Below are positions 53,136-62,029 of a DNA stretch of 64,000 bases, one piece after another. The notes under the pieces were generated by a model, which saw only the letters and a program-made list of their open reading frames with translations, did no database searches and had not been told where the DNA came from. Origin of the DNA: Caproicibacter sp047833665. Its GTDB lineage: Bacteria; Bacillota; Clostridia; Oscillospirales; Acutalibacteraceae. The translations under genes were made by a program, and so were the position numbers. Within the stretch, counting starts at the first letter, position 1, and every line of letters begins with the position of its first letter. The stretch spans positions 558,001-622,000 of the forward strand of contig CP181261.1 in assembly GCA_047833665.1 (NCBI GenBank), in the 5' to 3' direction.

Positions 53136-53161
53136 TTCTAAACATACAATAAGTGAAGCTT
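53136..53161. repeat. Right 26-bp target duplication of the second IS481-like copy
   Basis: Exact repeat of 52049-52074, directly after the CCTACA end. Confidence 0.9.
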
Positions 53162-53165
53162 TCTC

Positions 53166-53193
53166 TTTACAAACTGCAATTCCGTGATATAAT
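53166..53193 (+). promoter_or_regulatory. guaB promoter
   Basis: TTTACA (53166-53171), 16-bp spacer, TATAAT (53188-53193). It begins 5 bp after the IS duplication. The leader to guaB is about 125 nt; it has hairpins (for example GGCGG with CCGCC) but no riboswitch I recognise. Confidence 0.75.
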
Positions 53194-53325
53194 AATGAGA
53201 AAATACAAAGTTCGGCGGAGAAAAATTTTTCCCAAAAGCACGTGATTCGGTGAACGGTTCTGCCGCAATCCTGCAAACCGCCGCAAAAGCTGTTTAGGGA
53301 TAATCAGAAACAAGGAGAAGATAAA

Positions 53326-54831
53326 ATGGCTTATTTTTATGAAGAGCCCTGCCACACATTTAGTGAATATCTTTTAGTGCCGGGCTATTCCTCCGCGGAA
53401 TGTGTGCCCGAAAACGTTTCTTTGAAGACGCCGATTGTACGCTATAAAAAAGGCGAACAGCCGGCGCTCAGCATGAACATTCCTCTGGTTTCCGCGATTA
53501 TGCAGTCGGTGTCCGATGACCGCATGGCAATCGCGCTGGCAAAGGAGGGCGGCATTTCCTTTCTGTATGCTTCTCAACCGATTGAAAAGCAGGCGGAAAT
53601 GGTGCGCCGCGTGAAAAGCTATAAAGCAGGATTTGTAGTCAGTGATTCGAACATCCGCAAGGATCAGACGCTTGCAGACGTCCTTGCACTCAAGAAAAAA
53701 ACAGGACACTCCACTGTGGCGGTGACGGACGACGGAACACCGCATGGGCATCTGCTTGGAATTGTTACAAGCCGCGATTATCGGGTCAGCCGTATGTCGC
53801 CGGAAGAGAAAGTTTATACCTTTATGACGCCCATTGAAAAAATTATTTATGCCGAAGAGGGCATCAGCTTAAAGGAAGCAAACAATATTATTTGGGACAA
53901 TAAACTCAATGCACTGCCCATACTGGACAAGGAACGCAGATTGGTAGCATTTGTGTTCCGCAAAGATTATGATTCACACAAAGGACATCCTTTGGAGCTT
54001 TTGGATGCCCACAAGCGTTATGTAGTGGGTGCCGGTGTGAATACGCGTGATTATGAGGAGCGGATTCCTGCACTGGTGGATGCAGGTGCGGATATTCTCT
54101 GCATTGATTCCTCGGAAGGCTACACCGAATGGCAGAAGCGCACACTGGATTATGTGCGCAGAACGTACGGCGATTCGGTCAAAATCGGGGCAGGCAACGT
54201 GGTAGACCGTGACGGCTTCCGTTTCCTTGCAGAAGCCGGAGCTGATTTTGTCAAAGTTGGTATCGGCGGAGGTTCCATTTGCATTACGCGCGAAACCAAA
54301 GGAATCGGACGCGGACAGGCCACCGCTGTCATCGAAGTGGCAAAAGCGCGCGACGAATACTTTAAGGAAACCGGAATTTACGTGCCAATTTGTTCCGATG
54401 GCGGTATTGTGTACGATTATCATTTGACCCTTGCACTTGCAATGGGCAGTGATTTCTGCATGCTGGGCCGCTACTTTGCCCGCTTTGACGAAAGCCCGAC
54501 CAATAAGGTTATGATTAATGGCAATTATATGAAGGAATACTGGGGCGAAGGTTCTGCCCGTGCGCGCAACTGGCAGCGCTACGATTTGGGCGGCGAGCAG
54601 AAGCTAAGCTTTGAAGAAGGGGTTGACTCTTATGTCCCCTATGCCGGAAGTTTGCACGACAACCTCCAGTTGACGCTGGCTAAGATTCGTTCTACCATGT
54701 GCAACTGCGGTGCGCTTTCCATTCCGGAACTGCAGCAAAAAGCCCGACTGACGTTGGTTTCCTCCGTCAGCATTGTGGAAGGCGGCGCGCACGATGTAGT
54801 TTTAAAAGACGATAGGCACTTAATGAAATAA
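53326..54831 (+). CDS. guaB: IMP dehydrogenase, Tritrichomonas-like type
   Basis: 501 residues. A TIM barrel with two CBS domains inserted at about 105-225. It oxidises IMP to XMP with NAD, the first step to GMP. The catalytic loop is GIGGGSICITRE with Cys319; the NAD-side Asp is D261 in LCIDSSEG; the flap has R418-Y419 in ARNWQRYDLGG. These numbers equal the known T. foetus IMPDH residues D261, C319, R418 and Y419, and the N terminus (EEPCHTFSEYLLVPG) has the same unusual form. Bacterial GuaB usually has GPGSICTTR. AAGGAG precedes the ATG. Confidence 0.93.
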   Translation: MAYFYEEPCHTFSEYLLVPGYSSAECVPENVSLKTPIVRYKKGEQPALSMNIPLVSAIMQSVSDDRMAIALAKEGGISFLYASQPIEKQAEMVRRVKSYKAGFVVSDSNIRKDQTLADVLALKKKTGHSTVAVTDDGTPHGHLLGIVTSRDYRVSRMSPEEKVYTFMTPIEKIIYAEEGISLKEANNIIWDNKLNALPILDKERRLVAFVFRKDYDSHKGHPLELLDAHKRYVVGAGVNTRDYEERIPALVDAGADILCIDSSEGYTEWQKRTLDYVRRTYGDSVKIGAGNVVDRDGFRFLAEAGADFVKVGIGGGSICITRETKGIGRGQATAVIEVAKARDEYFKETGIYVPICSDGGIVYDYHLTLALAMGSDFCMLGRYFARFDESPTNKVMINGNYMKEYWGEGSARARNWQRYDLGGEQKLSFEEGVDSYVPYAGSLHDNLQLTLAKIRSTMCNCGALSIPELQQKARLTLVSSVSIVEGGAHDVVLKDDRHLMK

Positions 54832-54849
54832 GTTGCTGCCAAAAGAATT

Positions 54850-54895
54850 GAGGACGGTGCAGGGAATTTCCCTGCACCGCCCTCGTACTATTTTT
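54850..54895 (+). terminator. guaB terminator
   Basis: GAGG-A-CGGTGCAGGG (54850-54864) pairs with CCCTGCACCG-C-CCTC (54870-54884 region), then ACTATTTTTATG. Confidence 0.7.
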
Positions 54896-54969
54896 ATGTG
54901 TTGAAATGGAGGACTATCGGCTTTTTAGGGATTCAATTTTATTGCTGAGCACAGCTATCGCATCGGCAT

Positions 54970-55824
54970 TCACAGCAAACTGCCCGAAACTTTTTCCCAC
55001 ATAGATTTTATCACTCGGCCTGCAGGACTGTCCGGATAAGCCGCAATGCTTTGGCAGTTGTTTACTGCTGTTACAACGGTTTTGTCATAAGGAATTCTGC
55101 CGATGACCGGTACGGACAAATTGCTGCAGTAGCTTTCAATTTCATCGGCCGCATCGGTATTGACATCGTATTTATTAATGCATACCGCACAGGGAACGCC
55201 GAAGTGCTGTGCAGTTTCAAGGATGCGTTTCATATCATGGATACCGGAAATGGTTGGCTCTGCCACAATCAGCACAAAATCTACACCGCTTATGGAGGCA
55301 ATCACAGGGCATCCAATTCCCGGAGAACCATCGATAATGGAGAGCTCGGCGTCAGGCGTTTCTTGTTCAAGCTGGCGTTTGACGGCTGTGACCAATTTGC
55401 CGGAAGCACCGCTGCCCATTTTAAGCTGGGCGGTTGAAAGAACACGGCTGTCATCCCTGTATACCATTGTTTGACCCGAGATATGGTCTTTCATCTCAAT
55501 TGCCTGCGCCGGGCAGAGTTCCACACAAACGCCGCATCCTTCGCAGGCGGATTCTACAACCGAAAGGTTCTCAATTGCATGAAAGGCACAGTGCTTTTCG
55601 CAGAGTCCGCAGTGAGTGCATTTTTCTTTGAGAATAACTGCTTTTCCAAAACCGTAATAGTCTGTTTTCTTTGATTCTTTTAATTGTGGCAAAACCAAAT
55701 GAAGATTGGGTGCGTCTACGTCGCAATCGGCAAAGGCACGGCCATTGCTGAAAACTGCAAATGCGCTGGCCACCGTGGTTTTTCCGGTGCCGCCTTTTCC
55801 GCTGAGAATTAAGAGCTGTTTCAC
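54970..55824 (-). CDS. MinD/Mrp-like ATPase with 4Fe-4S ferredoxin insert (first of a pair)
   Basis: 284 residues. A deviant Walker A, LSGKGGTGKTTVASAFA, and ADCDVDAPN (Walker A') show the MinD/ParA/NBP35 class. An inserted ferredoxin domain (about 65-115) carries CTHCGLCEKHC and CEGCGVCVELCP, two 4Fe-4S clusters. SIIDGSPGIGCPVIASISGV is the Walker B/switch part. Family members are thought to help assemble or insert metal clusters. It overlaps the upstream paralogue by 4 nt. Confidence 0.88.
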   Translation of the reverse strand: MKQLLILSGKGGTGKTTVASAFAVFSNGRAFADCDVDAPNLHLVLPQLKESKKTDYYGFGKAVILKEKCTHCGLCEKHCAFHAIENLSVVESACEGCGVCVELCPAQAIEMKDHISGQTMVYRDDSRVLSTAQLKMGSGASGKLVTAVKRQLEQETPDAELSIIDGSPGIGCPVIASISGVDFVLIVAEPTISGIHDMKRILETAQHFGVPCAVCINKYDVNTDAADEIESYCSNLSVPVIGRIPYDKTVVTAVNNCQSIAAYPDSPAGRVIKSMWEKVSGSLL

Positions 55825-56657
55825 TGCTGTACCTCCTTTTCTGCTTTGCTCAGGAGGTTGCGAAACAGCGTTCGATACGCCTCATTTTGGCGTGCAGCCA
55901 CAAGTCCTAAAGAGTTAATTCGTCCTAATTTGTCATCATAAAGGATTTCGGCAAGTATATTTATGCCGTTTTCCTTACAAAAAGTTTTGGAGGGATTTTT
56001 GCCGGGCAGGCATTTGTTTAGGACTGCGCCGCATGGTTTCTTAAAGAACTTTACAAGTTGATAAACCATCGCTAGATTATGGGCGCCGAACAGTGTTGGT
56101 TCCGCAACTAAAATGCAGAAATCAGCCTTTTGAATGCTTTCCATCACAGTACATGCACTGCCGGGAGGACAGTCAATCACGGTTACATTTTGTTCCGGCA
56201 GTTTTTTCATCAGTTCTTTTATAACCGGAACTCCGGAGACTTCGCCGGTATTTAAGCGGCCGCTGAGGACGGTGACGTTTTCCGAAACTCCCACCTCAAC
56301 CGTTCCGATTTCCCGCTGCTTCTCACGCAGTGCTTCTTTGGGGCAAAAAAGGATGCAGCCTCCGCACCAATGGCAGACCTCATCAAAAATCATCAACTGA
56401 TCTTTTAGCAGAGCTAATGCATTGTATTTACAGAAATCAACACATTTTCGGCAGCCGTTGCATTTGCCCATATCTACTTCCGGAATCGTAACAGTAACAG
56501 ACTGCTTTTGAGTGATTTTTGGCTTTAAAAATAGATGCCCATTAGGTTCTTCTACATCACAATCCACATATGCCGCTTGCTCCGCAGCGCAGGCAAGATT
56601 GACCGACACAAACGTTTTTCCGGCTCCGCCTTTGCCACTGAGCACAGCAATCTTCAT
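55821..56657 (-). CDS. MinD/Mrp-like ATPase with 4Fe-4S ferredoxin insert (second of a pair)
   Basis: 278 residues, paralogous to the next gene. Walker A reads LSGKGGAGKTFVSVNLA and the A' motif YVDCDVEEPNG. The ferredoxin insert has CNGCRKCVDFCKYNA and CHWCGGCILFCPKEA. VIDCPPGSACTVMES is the Walker B region. The pair may form a heterodimer. It overlaps genes on both sides by 4 nt, so three proteins are translationally coupled. Confidence 0.88.
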   Translation of the reverse strand: MKIAVLSGKGGAGKTFVSVNLACAAEQAAYVDCDVEEPNGHLFLKPKITQKQSVTVTIPEVDMGKCNGCRKCVDFCKYNALALLKDQLMIFDEVCHWCGGCILFCPKEALREKQREIGTVEVGVSENVTVLSGRLNTGEVSGVPVIKELMKKLPEQNVTVIDCPPGSACTVMESIQKADFCILVAEPTLFGAHNLAMVYQLVKFFKKPCGAVLNKCLPGKNPSKTFCKENGINILAEILYDDKLGRINSLGLVAARQNEAYRTLFRNLLSKAEKEVQQ

Positions 56658-57028
56658 GATTTGCCTCCTCCGTGATTATGAAATCCCGGATGAATTTCGG
56701 AAAGTAACGGAAGTGTGCCCTTTTTGAGCATATCAATATTTTCAGCAACACTCCCATTTTGGGCTTGATACATTTTGATTTTTGCGGCATTTAGAACCTG
56801 CGCTGCATTGTTTCCGCAGCGATGGGTGATAATCGCTTGTGTGCCGTGATCCACCAGCATTTGAGCTGCCTTGATTCCTGCACCGCCTTGGCTTGCCGCG
56901 GCGGAGTTGTCCAAAAATTCATGGCAGTCGGTTTGTGTATCATACAGCACAAAAAATGCAGTGCGGCCGAACGAGGGGAAAATCGAAATATCTAAAGATT
57001 TACTTTCAACGGGTACGGCTACTTTCAT
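56654..57028 (-). CDS. NifX/NifB-type iron-molybdenum cofactor-binding family protein
   Basis: 124 residues. KVAVPVESKSLDISIFPSFGR and FGRTAFFVLYDTQT begin the fold; GGAGIKAAQMLVDHGTQAIITHRCGNNA is the family core, with a His-rich end (HPGFHNHGGGKS). Such small proteins often travel with MinD-ferredoxin ATPase pairs outside nitrogen fixation; no nif genes are here. ATG 57028 follows AGAGGG; the longer frame from 57064 adds 12 unconserved residues. Confidence 0.88.
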   Translation of the reverse strand: MKVAVPVESKSLDISIFPSFGRTAFFVLYDTQTDCHEFLDNSAAASQGGAGIKAAQMLVDHGTQAIITHRCGNNAAQVLNAAKIKMYQAQNGSVAENIDMLKKGTLPLLSEIHPGFHNHGGGKS

Positions 57029-57091
57029 GATTGACCCTCTTCTCTTTTTTATAATTTTCATCAAAGTGGTATTTAAATTTCTGCGCCGCCA

Positions 57092-57595
57092 TCAAAGAAA
57101 TTTAATCCGGGAAAAATCAATGTTGCCTTCATCGTCCGTGATATCCGCATTGGCATGGACACATTCAACCTTCCCAATGAACATCTCATGGGAACCCGTC
57201 ATGATTGAATCCACAACAGTACATTCGATATTCACAGGACAATCGGGCAGGATGGGAGCGTTTACTTTTTCGCCATCGAGCAGTTTTACGTTCATTGCAG
57301 CCAGCTTATCCCCATCCCGTTTGCTGTGCTTACCAAGATATTCAAAGGTTTCCTTATAACTTTCATCTACAAGATTTACTACAAAACATCCGGATTCCTT
57401 AATCAATTTGTAAGAATACCTTGATGGCACAATCCCTACCATGACCATGGGAGGGTCATAGCTGCAATTACCGCAGTATGCCACAGCAAGTACATTGTCT
57501 TCACCATTTATTCCTCGGCAGGATACCAGAACTTTTGGAGTGGGCTGCAAGCAAGATTTTAATTTCGCCTGTTTTTTTTCATTTGTTGTATTCAT
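57092..57595 (-). CDS. Flavin reductase family protein
   Basis: 167 residues, FMN-binding split barrel: VLVSCRGINGEDNVLAVAYCGN, MVMVGIVPSRYSYKLIKESGCFVVNL and VNIECTVVDSIMTGSHEMFIGKVE (split). It lies 63 bp upstream of the NifX-like gene and probably opens this operon. TAGGAGG precedes the ATG. IS6-like copy B is inserted only 24 bp before the start codon, between it and any natural promoter. Confidence 0.88.
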   Translation of the reverse strand: MNTTNEKKQAKLKSCLQPTPKVLVSCRGINGEDNVLAVAYCGNCSYDPPMVMVGIVPSRYSYKLIKESGCFVVNLVDESYKETFEYLGKHSKRDGDKLAAMNVKLLDGEKVNAPILPDCPVNIECTVVDSIMTGSHEMFIGKVECVHANADITDDEGNIDFSRIKFL

Positions 57596-57611
57596 GAAAA
57601 ACCTCCTAATG

Positions 57612-57619
57612 GTTTTAAA
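57612..57619. repeat. Left 8-bp target duplication of IS6-like copy B
   Basis: GTTTTAAA, repeated at 58810-58817. Confidence 0.8.
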
Positions 57620-58809
57620 CGTATTGTAAAGTTAAATGAAAGTTGAGGACTCGTCAGCCCTTCTGGTACAATGGTTTTGACACAAAACAATGTACTCCCG
57701 AAAGGAGACGAGTCCTCATGACAAAATCATACCAGATTTGCTGTCCGAAATGCAACAACCATCAAAACTTTTATCGTTATGGCAAAGATAAATATGGAAA
57801 CCAGAAATATCTTTGCCGTGTATGCGGGCATCAATTTGCGCCGGATGCCCATGCGGCTGACAAACCCGGAAGGCCGCGCGTGCGTCCTTATCCGACTTGC
57901 CCTGTCTGCGGAAAAGCCATGTTCCTTCACCATGACCACAAATACTACTCAAACTACCAATGCTGCGACAAGAAGTGCGGCCATTCCATTTTTGTGCCGA
58001 AACCGGCTGCCGTTACGGCACCTTCCATGTCGAAGCTGTCCGGGAAAACAGATTTCAAGCGGATGCGTTATCCAGTGCATGTTATCCTGACGGCACTGTC
58101 GATGTTTTATCTGGGAAAAAACTCTTTCCGTAATATTGCTTTGATTCTGCGTACTGTCATGAATATTCAGGTTTCCCACACTACTATCAGTAACTGGTGT
58201 ACGAAATTCGCGCCTTTGTTTCAAAACATCGCGCTTGAACTGATGCCAACGCTCAATTTCAACTCCGACGAATGGCACGCGGACGAAACTGTAGTAAAAA
58301 TCCGAGGCATGAAGTATTACCTCTGGTTAATTGTGGACAGCGAAACCCGCTTTGTTCTCAGCTTCCACCTTTCCAGGCACAGGGACAGCCCTCAGGCGTT
58401 TTCCTTACTTAATTCCGTTAAACATCTCGGTAAACCCGGAGCCATCGTCACCGACCGCTACAGTGCTTACAAAGTTCCTGTAAAAGCAGTGCTTGGCGTG
58501 AAACATATCCGGGTCCAGAGCTTCAGCGATGATATTACCAACAACCTGATCGAATGCTTTAACAAGCAATTCAAGGCGTGGTACAAAACCAAACAGGGAT
58601 TTGCCTCGTTCGATTCCGCCAACAATCTTATCGCGGTTTTTCTCTTCTTTTACAATTTTGTCCGCCCTCATTCCGCTCTTGACGGTCTGACCCCGGCACA
58701 AGTTGCGGGCCTAAACCTTTCTGCCAGAAGCAAACGCAAGCTTTTCCTCGTCGCTTGAAGCAATTGGCTGATTTCCCTTCTTAATCTTTCATGTTTACTT
58801 TACAAAGCC
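57620..58809 (+). mobile_element. IS6-like insertion sequence, copy B (1190 bp)
   Basis: Same ends, length and orientation as copy A (34516-35705), with about four base differences and an identical 346-residue protein. The 8-bp duplication GTTTTAAA is typical in length for the IS6 family. It separates the flavin reductase operon from the sequence upstream of it. Confidence 0.92.
57718..58758 (+). CDS. IS6-like transposase with N-terminal zinc ribbons
   Basis: 346 residues, identical in protein sequence to the gene at 34614-35654. Same ribbons (CCPKCNNHQ, CRVCGHQF, CPVCGKAM) and acids (SDEWHADET, VTDRYSAYK, LIECFNKQFK). ATG after AAAGGAG. Confidence 0.92.
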   Translation: MTKSYQICCPKCNNHQNFYRYGKDKYGNQKYLCRVCGHQFAPDAHAADKPGRPRVRPYPTCPVCGKAMFLHHDHKYYSNYQCCDKKCGHSIFVPKPAAVTAPSMSKLSGKTDFKRMRYPVHVILTALSMFYLGKNSFRNIALILRTVMNIQVSHTTISNWCTKFAPLFQNIALELMPTLNFNSDEWHADETVVKIRGMKYYLWLIVDSETRFVLSFHLSRHRDSPQAFSLLNSVKHLGKPGAIVTDRYSAYKVPVKAVLGVKHIRVQSFSDDITNNLIECFNKQFKAWYKTKQGFASFDSANNLIAVFLFFYNFVRPHSALDGLTPAQVAGLNLSARSKRKLFLVA

Positions 58810-58817
58810 GTTTTAAA
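58810..58817. repeat. Right 8-bp target duplication of IS6-like copy B
   Basis: GTTTTAAA, the partner of 57612-57619. Confidence 0.8.
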
Positions 58818-58905
58818 TTTGCCGTTTAAAAATATTTTTTTATTTATCAACTGGGAAATCATCCCTGATTGACAATGCTATTTGACAAAATATGTTTATG
58901 GGAAT

Positions 58906-59802
58906 CTAAATAACTTCGGATAAAGCTAACAACGCGATACCTGCCATTACTGCCGTGACAATTAAGTATTGTTTGTGGGAGAGTCTTTCTCGCAGGAATA
59001 TTCGGGACAGAAGTACGGAAAAGACGCTGTATGAAGCAACAAGCGGCGCTACAATAATTGCGTTTTTGGCCATTGCAAAAACATAAAAAAATTGACCGGC
59101 GGTCTCAAAAATTGCGGCAGCGCCTCTATCTTTTTCTTCATGCAAGGAAAATGGCTGTTTCTGTATTTTCAAAATGATATAGGCAATTACGGCGCAAATG
59201 AAAAATGTAAATTCATAAGCTAAAAGAGCTTCATCTTCACCAATCAGCGATAATTCATCTAAATAAATGGCGTCCGCAAAAGTGCCTAACCCATCGATAA
59301 TGCAATATAGAATCGGGAAAGTAATCGCCAAGAATCCTGTTCGATATTTGGCGCTGTCCTCGTTTATAGGCACAGATTTATCATCTTGCTTTTCTAACGC
59401 CGCAAGTGCAACGATTCCGAAAGTGATGATAATAATTGCTCCTGTTTCCAAAAAACTGAGCGTGTGTGAAAAAAAGATAAAGATTAAAATCGAGGTAACC
59501 GCTCCGGAAGAATTCTGAACGGGGGACGATATTGATAACTCGATGTATCTTAGGCCAAAATACCCAATTGTCATGGATAAAATATACAGAAACGAAACAG
59601 GGAAATAAGTTACAAGATAAATTGGTGAAAACGCAATCTTGTTTATCAGCATGTAGCACAAGCCATGGATACCCATCACCAAACCGACCATAATGACGGT
59701 TTTGATATGGCTGACTTTATCATTTGCTACCGCGCCTTTTTTGTAGAATAAGTCTGCAAAAGCCCATGAAAGAGTTGTTAGAAGAGCGAAAATTAGCCAC
59801 AT
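58906..59802 (-). CDS. DMT-superfamily (EamA-like) transporter
   Basis: 298 residues, about 10 membrane segments in two five-helix halves, starting LIFALLTTLSWAFADLFYKKGA. Conserved DMT pieces include YFGLRYIELSISSPVQNSSG at the TM3-4 region and SVFSVLLSRIFLRERLSHKQY at the C-terminal half. Substrate is unknown. Weak AAGGA before the ATG. Single gene. Confidence 0.85.
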   Translation of the reverse strand: MWLIFALLTTLSWAFADLFYKKGAVANDKVSHIKTVIMVGLVMGIHGLCYMLINKIAFSPIYLVTYFPVSFLYILSMTIGYFGLRYIELSISSPVQNSSGAVTSILIFIFFSHTLSFLETGAIIIITFGIVALAALEKQDDKSVPINEDSAKYRTGFLAITFPILYCIIDGLGTFADAIYLDELSLIGEDEALLAYEFTFFICAVIAYIILKIQKQPFSLHEEKDRGAAAIFETAGQFFYVFAMAKNAIIVAPLVASYSVFSVLLSRIFLRERLSHKQYLIVTAVMAGIALLALSEVI

Positions 59803-59957
59803 GTTACAATTCCTTAAATCAAAATCACAGGTTATATTTTAGTACGATTACGGGCATATGTCAATAACTGTTTCAAAAAAGAGAGATTGTACCATTTCCC
59901 ACCGTGATATTTTTCATGACATGAGAAATGGAACAACCTCGCAATCATATCAGCACA

Positions 59958-61208
59958 TTAGCCAGTAATAAATTTATATAATTCTTCCGCGTGATTCTCA
60001 TGATGCATCTGCTGTGCAATCCGTTCGGCACAAGCTTTGTAGGAGGGATTGTTGTAAAGGTCTAGAATTTTTCTCTTCAGATTATCTTTACAAAGTTTGT
60101 TAACGGACATACCCTTCGGCCCCGCGCCCAAGGCGTGGATAAAATCATTCCACATGGGTTGGTCCATGGTGTGCGGAATCGCCATTGTGGCGCACCCGGC
60201 TTTCAGCGCGGAATGTGTGGTTCCTGCGCCGCCGTGGTGAATGACTGCGTACATTTTCGGAAAAATCCAGTCGTACGGCACCGATGAAATAAATTTTATT
60301 AAACTTCTGTCATAGTTGTCCGGCTCCATAAGCCCGCCACCGGAAATATTAATGATTGTCGGAATTTTACACTCACTGAGTACATCCAAAAATAATTTGG
60401 TTTTGCCGGCTGGATCGGTGTTTACCATGCTGCCGAATGTGATGAACAGAATCTTTTTGTGCTGATGGATAAAGTTTATCAATTCCGCATCGGGAGACCA
60501 GTTTACGGTCTTGTTGCGTTCCCAAAATCCTGCAACCATTGTATTTTTACCCCAGTAGATGGGGCGCGGAAAGATGGTGGGAGAAACCGTATAGAAAATT
60601 TTTGTTTTCAGCATTTCCCGCCGGATTTGTCCCAAGGTAAATTCACCGGGGAAGAACTTCTTTACCGCCATCATAATAGCCGAAGCGGTGGCGAAGTTGG
60701 TTAATTTGTATGTGAGCGGATTGATTCGCCTGCCAAGGTTTTTGTTGATGCCAACGGTGGGCCGGTCTTTAACTGTGTGAATCATACAGGGCACAGTTGC
60801 CAATATGACGGTTTTGCGGCCTGTTTTCAGCCCCCAAGGCAGAGGGTATGTCGCTTTTGGATGATATACAACGCAGTCCGGATTGATTTTTTGAATGATT
60901 TCATGCTGCCGGTCGATTAAATGCTTTTGAATGGGCATTGATTGTTTAGCAAGTTTCAGCGTGGTGGCGATTTTCTGCAGTCTGCCGCTGCCGCCGCTCA
61001 TAACCTTGAGGCCGGCGTCGCTGTTGAGCAAGGAGAGAAACTCCGAACCCAGTGAATAAAAAGGGAATCCCGATTCTTCAGCCAAACCGCGGTATTGTTC
61101 CGGAAAGGCGCAGATAACGTTTTCACCGTATTTACGCAGCATTTCTCCTACTCCTAAAAAAGGTTCGCAGTCGCCGCGTGTACCGATGGACATGAGCAGT
61201 ATTTTCAC
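59958..61208 (-). CDS. Glycosyltransferase family 1 (GT-B, UGT/MGT type)
   Basis: 416 residues. The N-terminal acceptor domain begins ILLMSIGTRGDCEPFLGVGEML; the C-terminal nucleotide-sugar domain has ILFITFGSMVNTD, FISSVPYDWIFPKMYAVIHHGGAGTTHSALKAG (split) and PHTMDQPMWNDFIHALGAG, the pattern of UDP-glycosyltransferases acting on sterols, macrolides and other lipophiles. Acceptor unknown. GTG start with GGAGG upstream. Confidence 0.9.
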   Translation of the reverse strand: MKILLMSIGTRGDCEPFLGVGEMLRKYGENVICAFPEQYRGLAEESGFPFYSLGSEFLSLLNSDAGLKVMSGGSGRLQKIATTLKLAKQSMPIQKHLIDRQHEIIQKINPDCVVYHPKATYPLPWGLKTGRKTVILATVPCMIHTVKDRPTVGINKNLGRRINPLTYKLTNFATASAIMMAVKKFFPGEFTLGQIRREMLKTKIFYTVSPTIFPRPIYWGKNTMVAGFWERNKTVNWSPDAELINFIHQHKKILFITFGSMVNTDPAGKTKLFLDVLSECKIPTIINISGGGLMEPDNYDRSLIKFISSVPYDWIFPKMYAVIHHGGAGTTHSALKAGCATMAIPHTMDQPMWNDFIHALGAGPKGMSVNKLCKDNLKRKILDLYNNPSYKACAERIAQQMHHENHAEELYKFITG

Positions 61209-61271
61209 TTGATGGCCTCCAAAACTTAGAAATGTAGTTTTTCTGATTTTATCTTATCACAAAAAGCCGGT

Positions 61272-61643
61272 TTATTGTCCTGCCATGCCAAATATCGCAC
61301 CGGAAAGATAGGGAATCAGCCAAACACACCATACCAACAGACTGAATTTATGAAAATTCTCTTTTTGTTCCGAATTGTTTTTCATGTACACAACCGAGGC
61401 CCATACTGCGTGAAAAAGCATGAGAATAATTGCAATCAATCCCGTTACTCCATGAAAATTAAATGTAAAACTACCATTTGCAAGCTTTCCCATCAGTGTT
61501 GTTCCAAGCGTGTCGAAAATGAAACCAATCCAAAACACATTCACATGCCATTTTTTTAAAGTCCCCTGTATTTTTTCGCCCCACACTCCAACAGAATAAA
61601 AAATAAGTGCAAGCGTAATAGACAAGATCGCATATAAAAGCAT
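61272..61643 (-). CDS. HsmA-like small membrane protein
   Basis: 123 residues with four membrane segments (LLYAILSITLALIFYSVGVW, VFWIGFIFDTLGTTLMG, GVTGLIAIILMLFHAVWASVVY, LLVWCVWLIPYLSGAIFG, each quoted in part). This is the TIGR03987/HsmA family of unknown function. The His in FHGVTG and LFHAVW are conserved-looking. GGAGG precedes the ATG. Confidence 0.8.
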   Translation of the reverse strand: MLLYAILSITLALIFYSVGVWGEKIQGTLKKWHVNVFWIGFIFDTLGTTLMGKLANGSFTFNFHGVTGLIAIILMLFHAVWASVVYMKNNSEQKENFHKFSLLVWCVWLIPYLSGAIFGMAGQ

Positions 61644-61926
61644 TGATATTTCCTCCGTTGTAAAGCCTCATGGCGGACATCTAACAACTTAAAATACACA
61701 TTGCTATCATTGTAACCCCCAACAGCATGATACATACGGGTAAACATCAGATATCCAATGTTTGTACAGCCAAACGGTTTTATACTGAGCTTTACAGTTC
61801 ATAGCCGCAAGGCGGTGGCAAATTTTCGCCACAGGAAGAATTTACATCTGCCCATGTGTAAAACAGATATTGACCGCATTTTTTAACAAAGTGAGGGCAT
61901 TTGAAAATGGATAGACTGATAAAAAT
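61644..61926. other. Intergenic stretch without a supported gene
   Basis: About 280 bp upstream of the HsmA-like gene. Short open frames occur on the minus strand, but none has an SD or a recognised domain. I see no promoter I would defend. Confidence 0.4.
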
Positions 61927-61963
61927 CAGCCCGAAAACCGCATGAATATCGGATTTCGGGCTG
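61915..61963 (-). terminator. gatB terminator
   Basis: CAGCCCGAAA (minus strand, 61963-61954) pairs with TTTCGGGCTG (61936-61927), followed on the minus strand by ATTTTTATC. It lies 67 bp past the gatB stop. Confidence 0.8.
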
Positions 61964-62029
61964 TTGCAACGTCTTTATAGCGTTGTGATAAAAAACTATT
62001 TTATAAAAGTTACAATATACGGGAACGTA

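Noticed and set aside
53194..53325. Possible riboswitch in the guaB leader.
   Set aside because: Short hairpins are present, but no purine or other known riboswitch core could be recognised.
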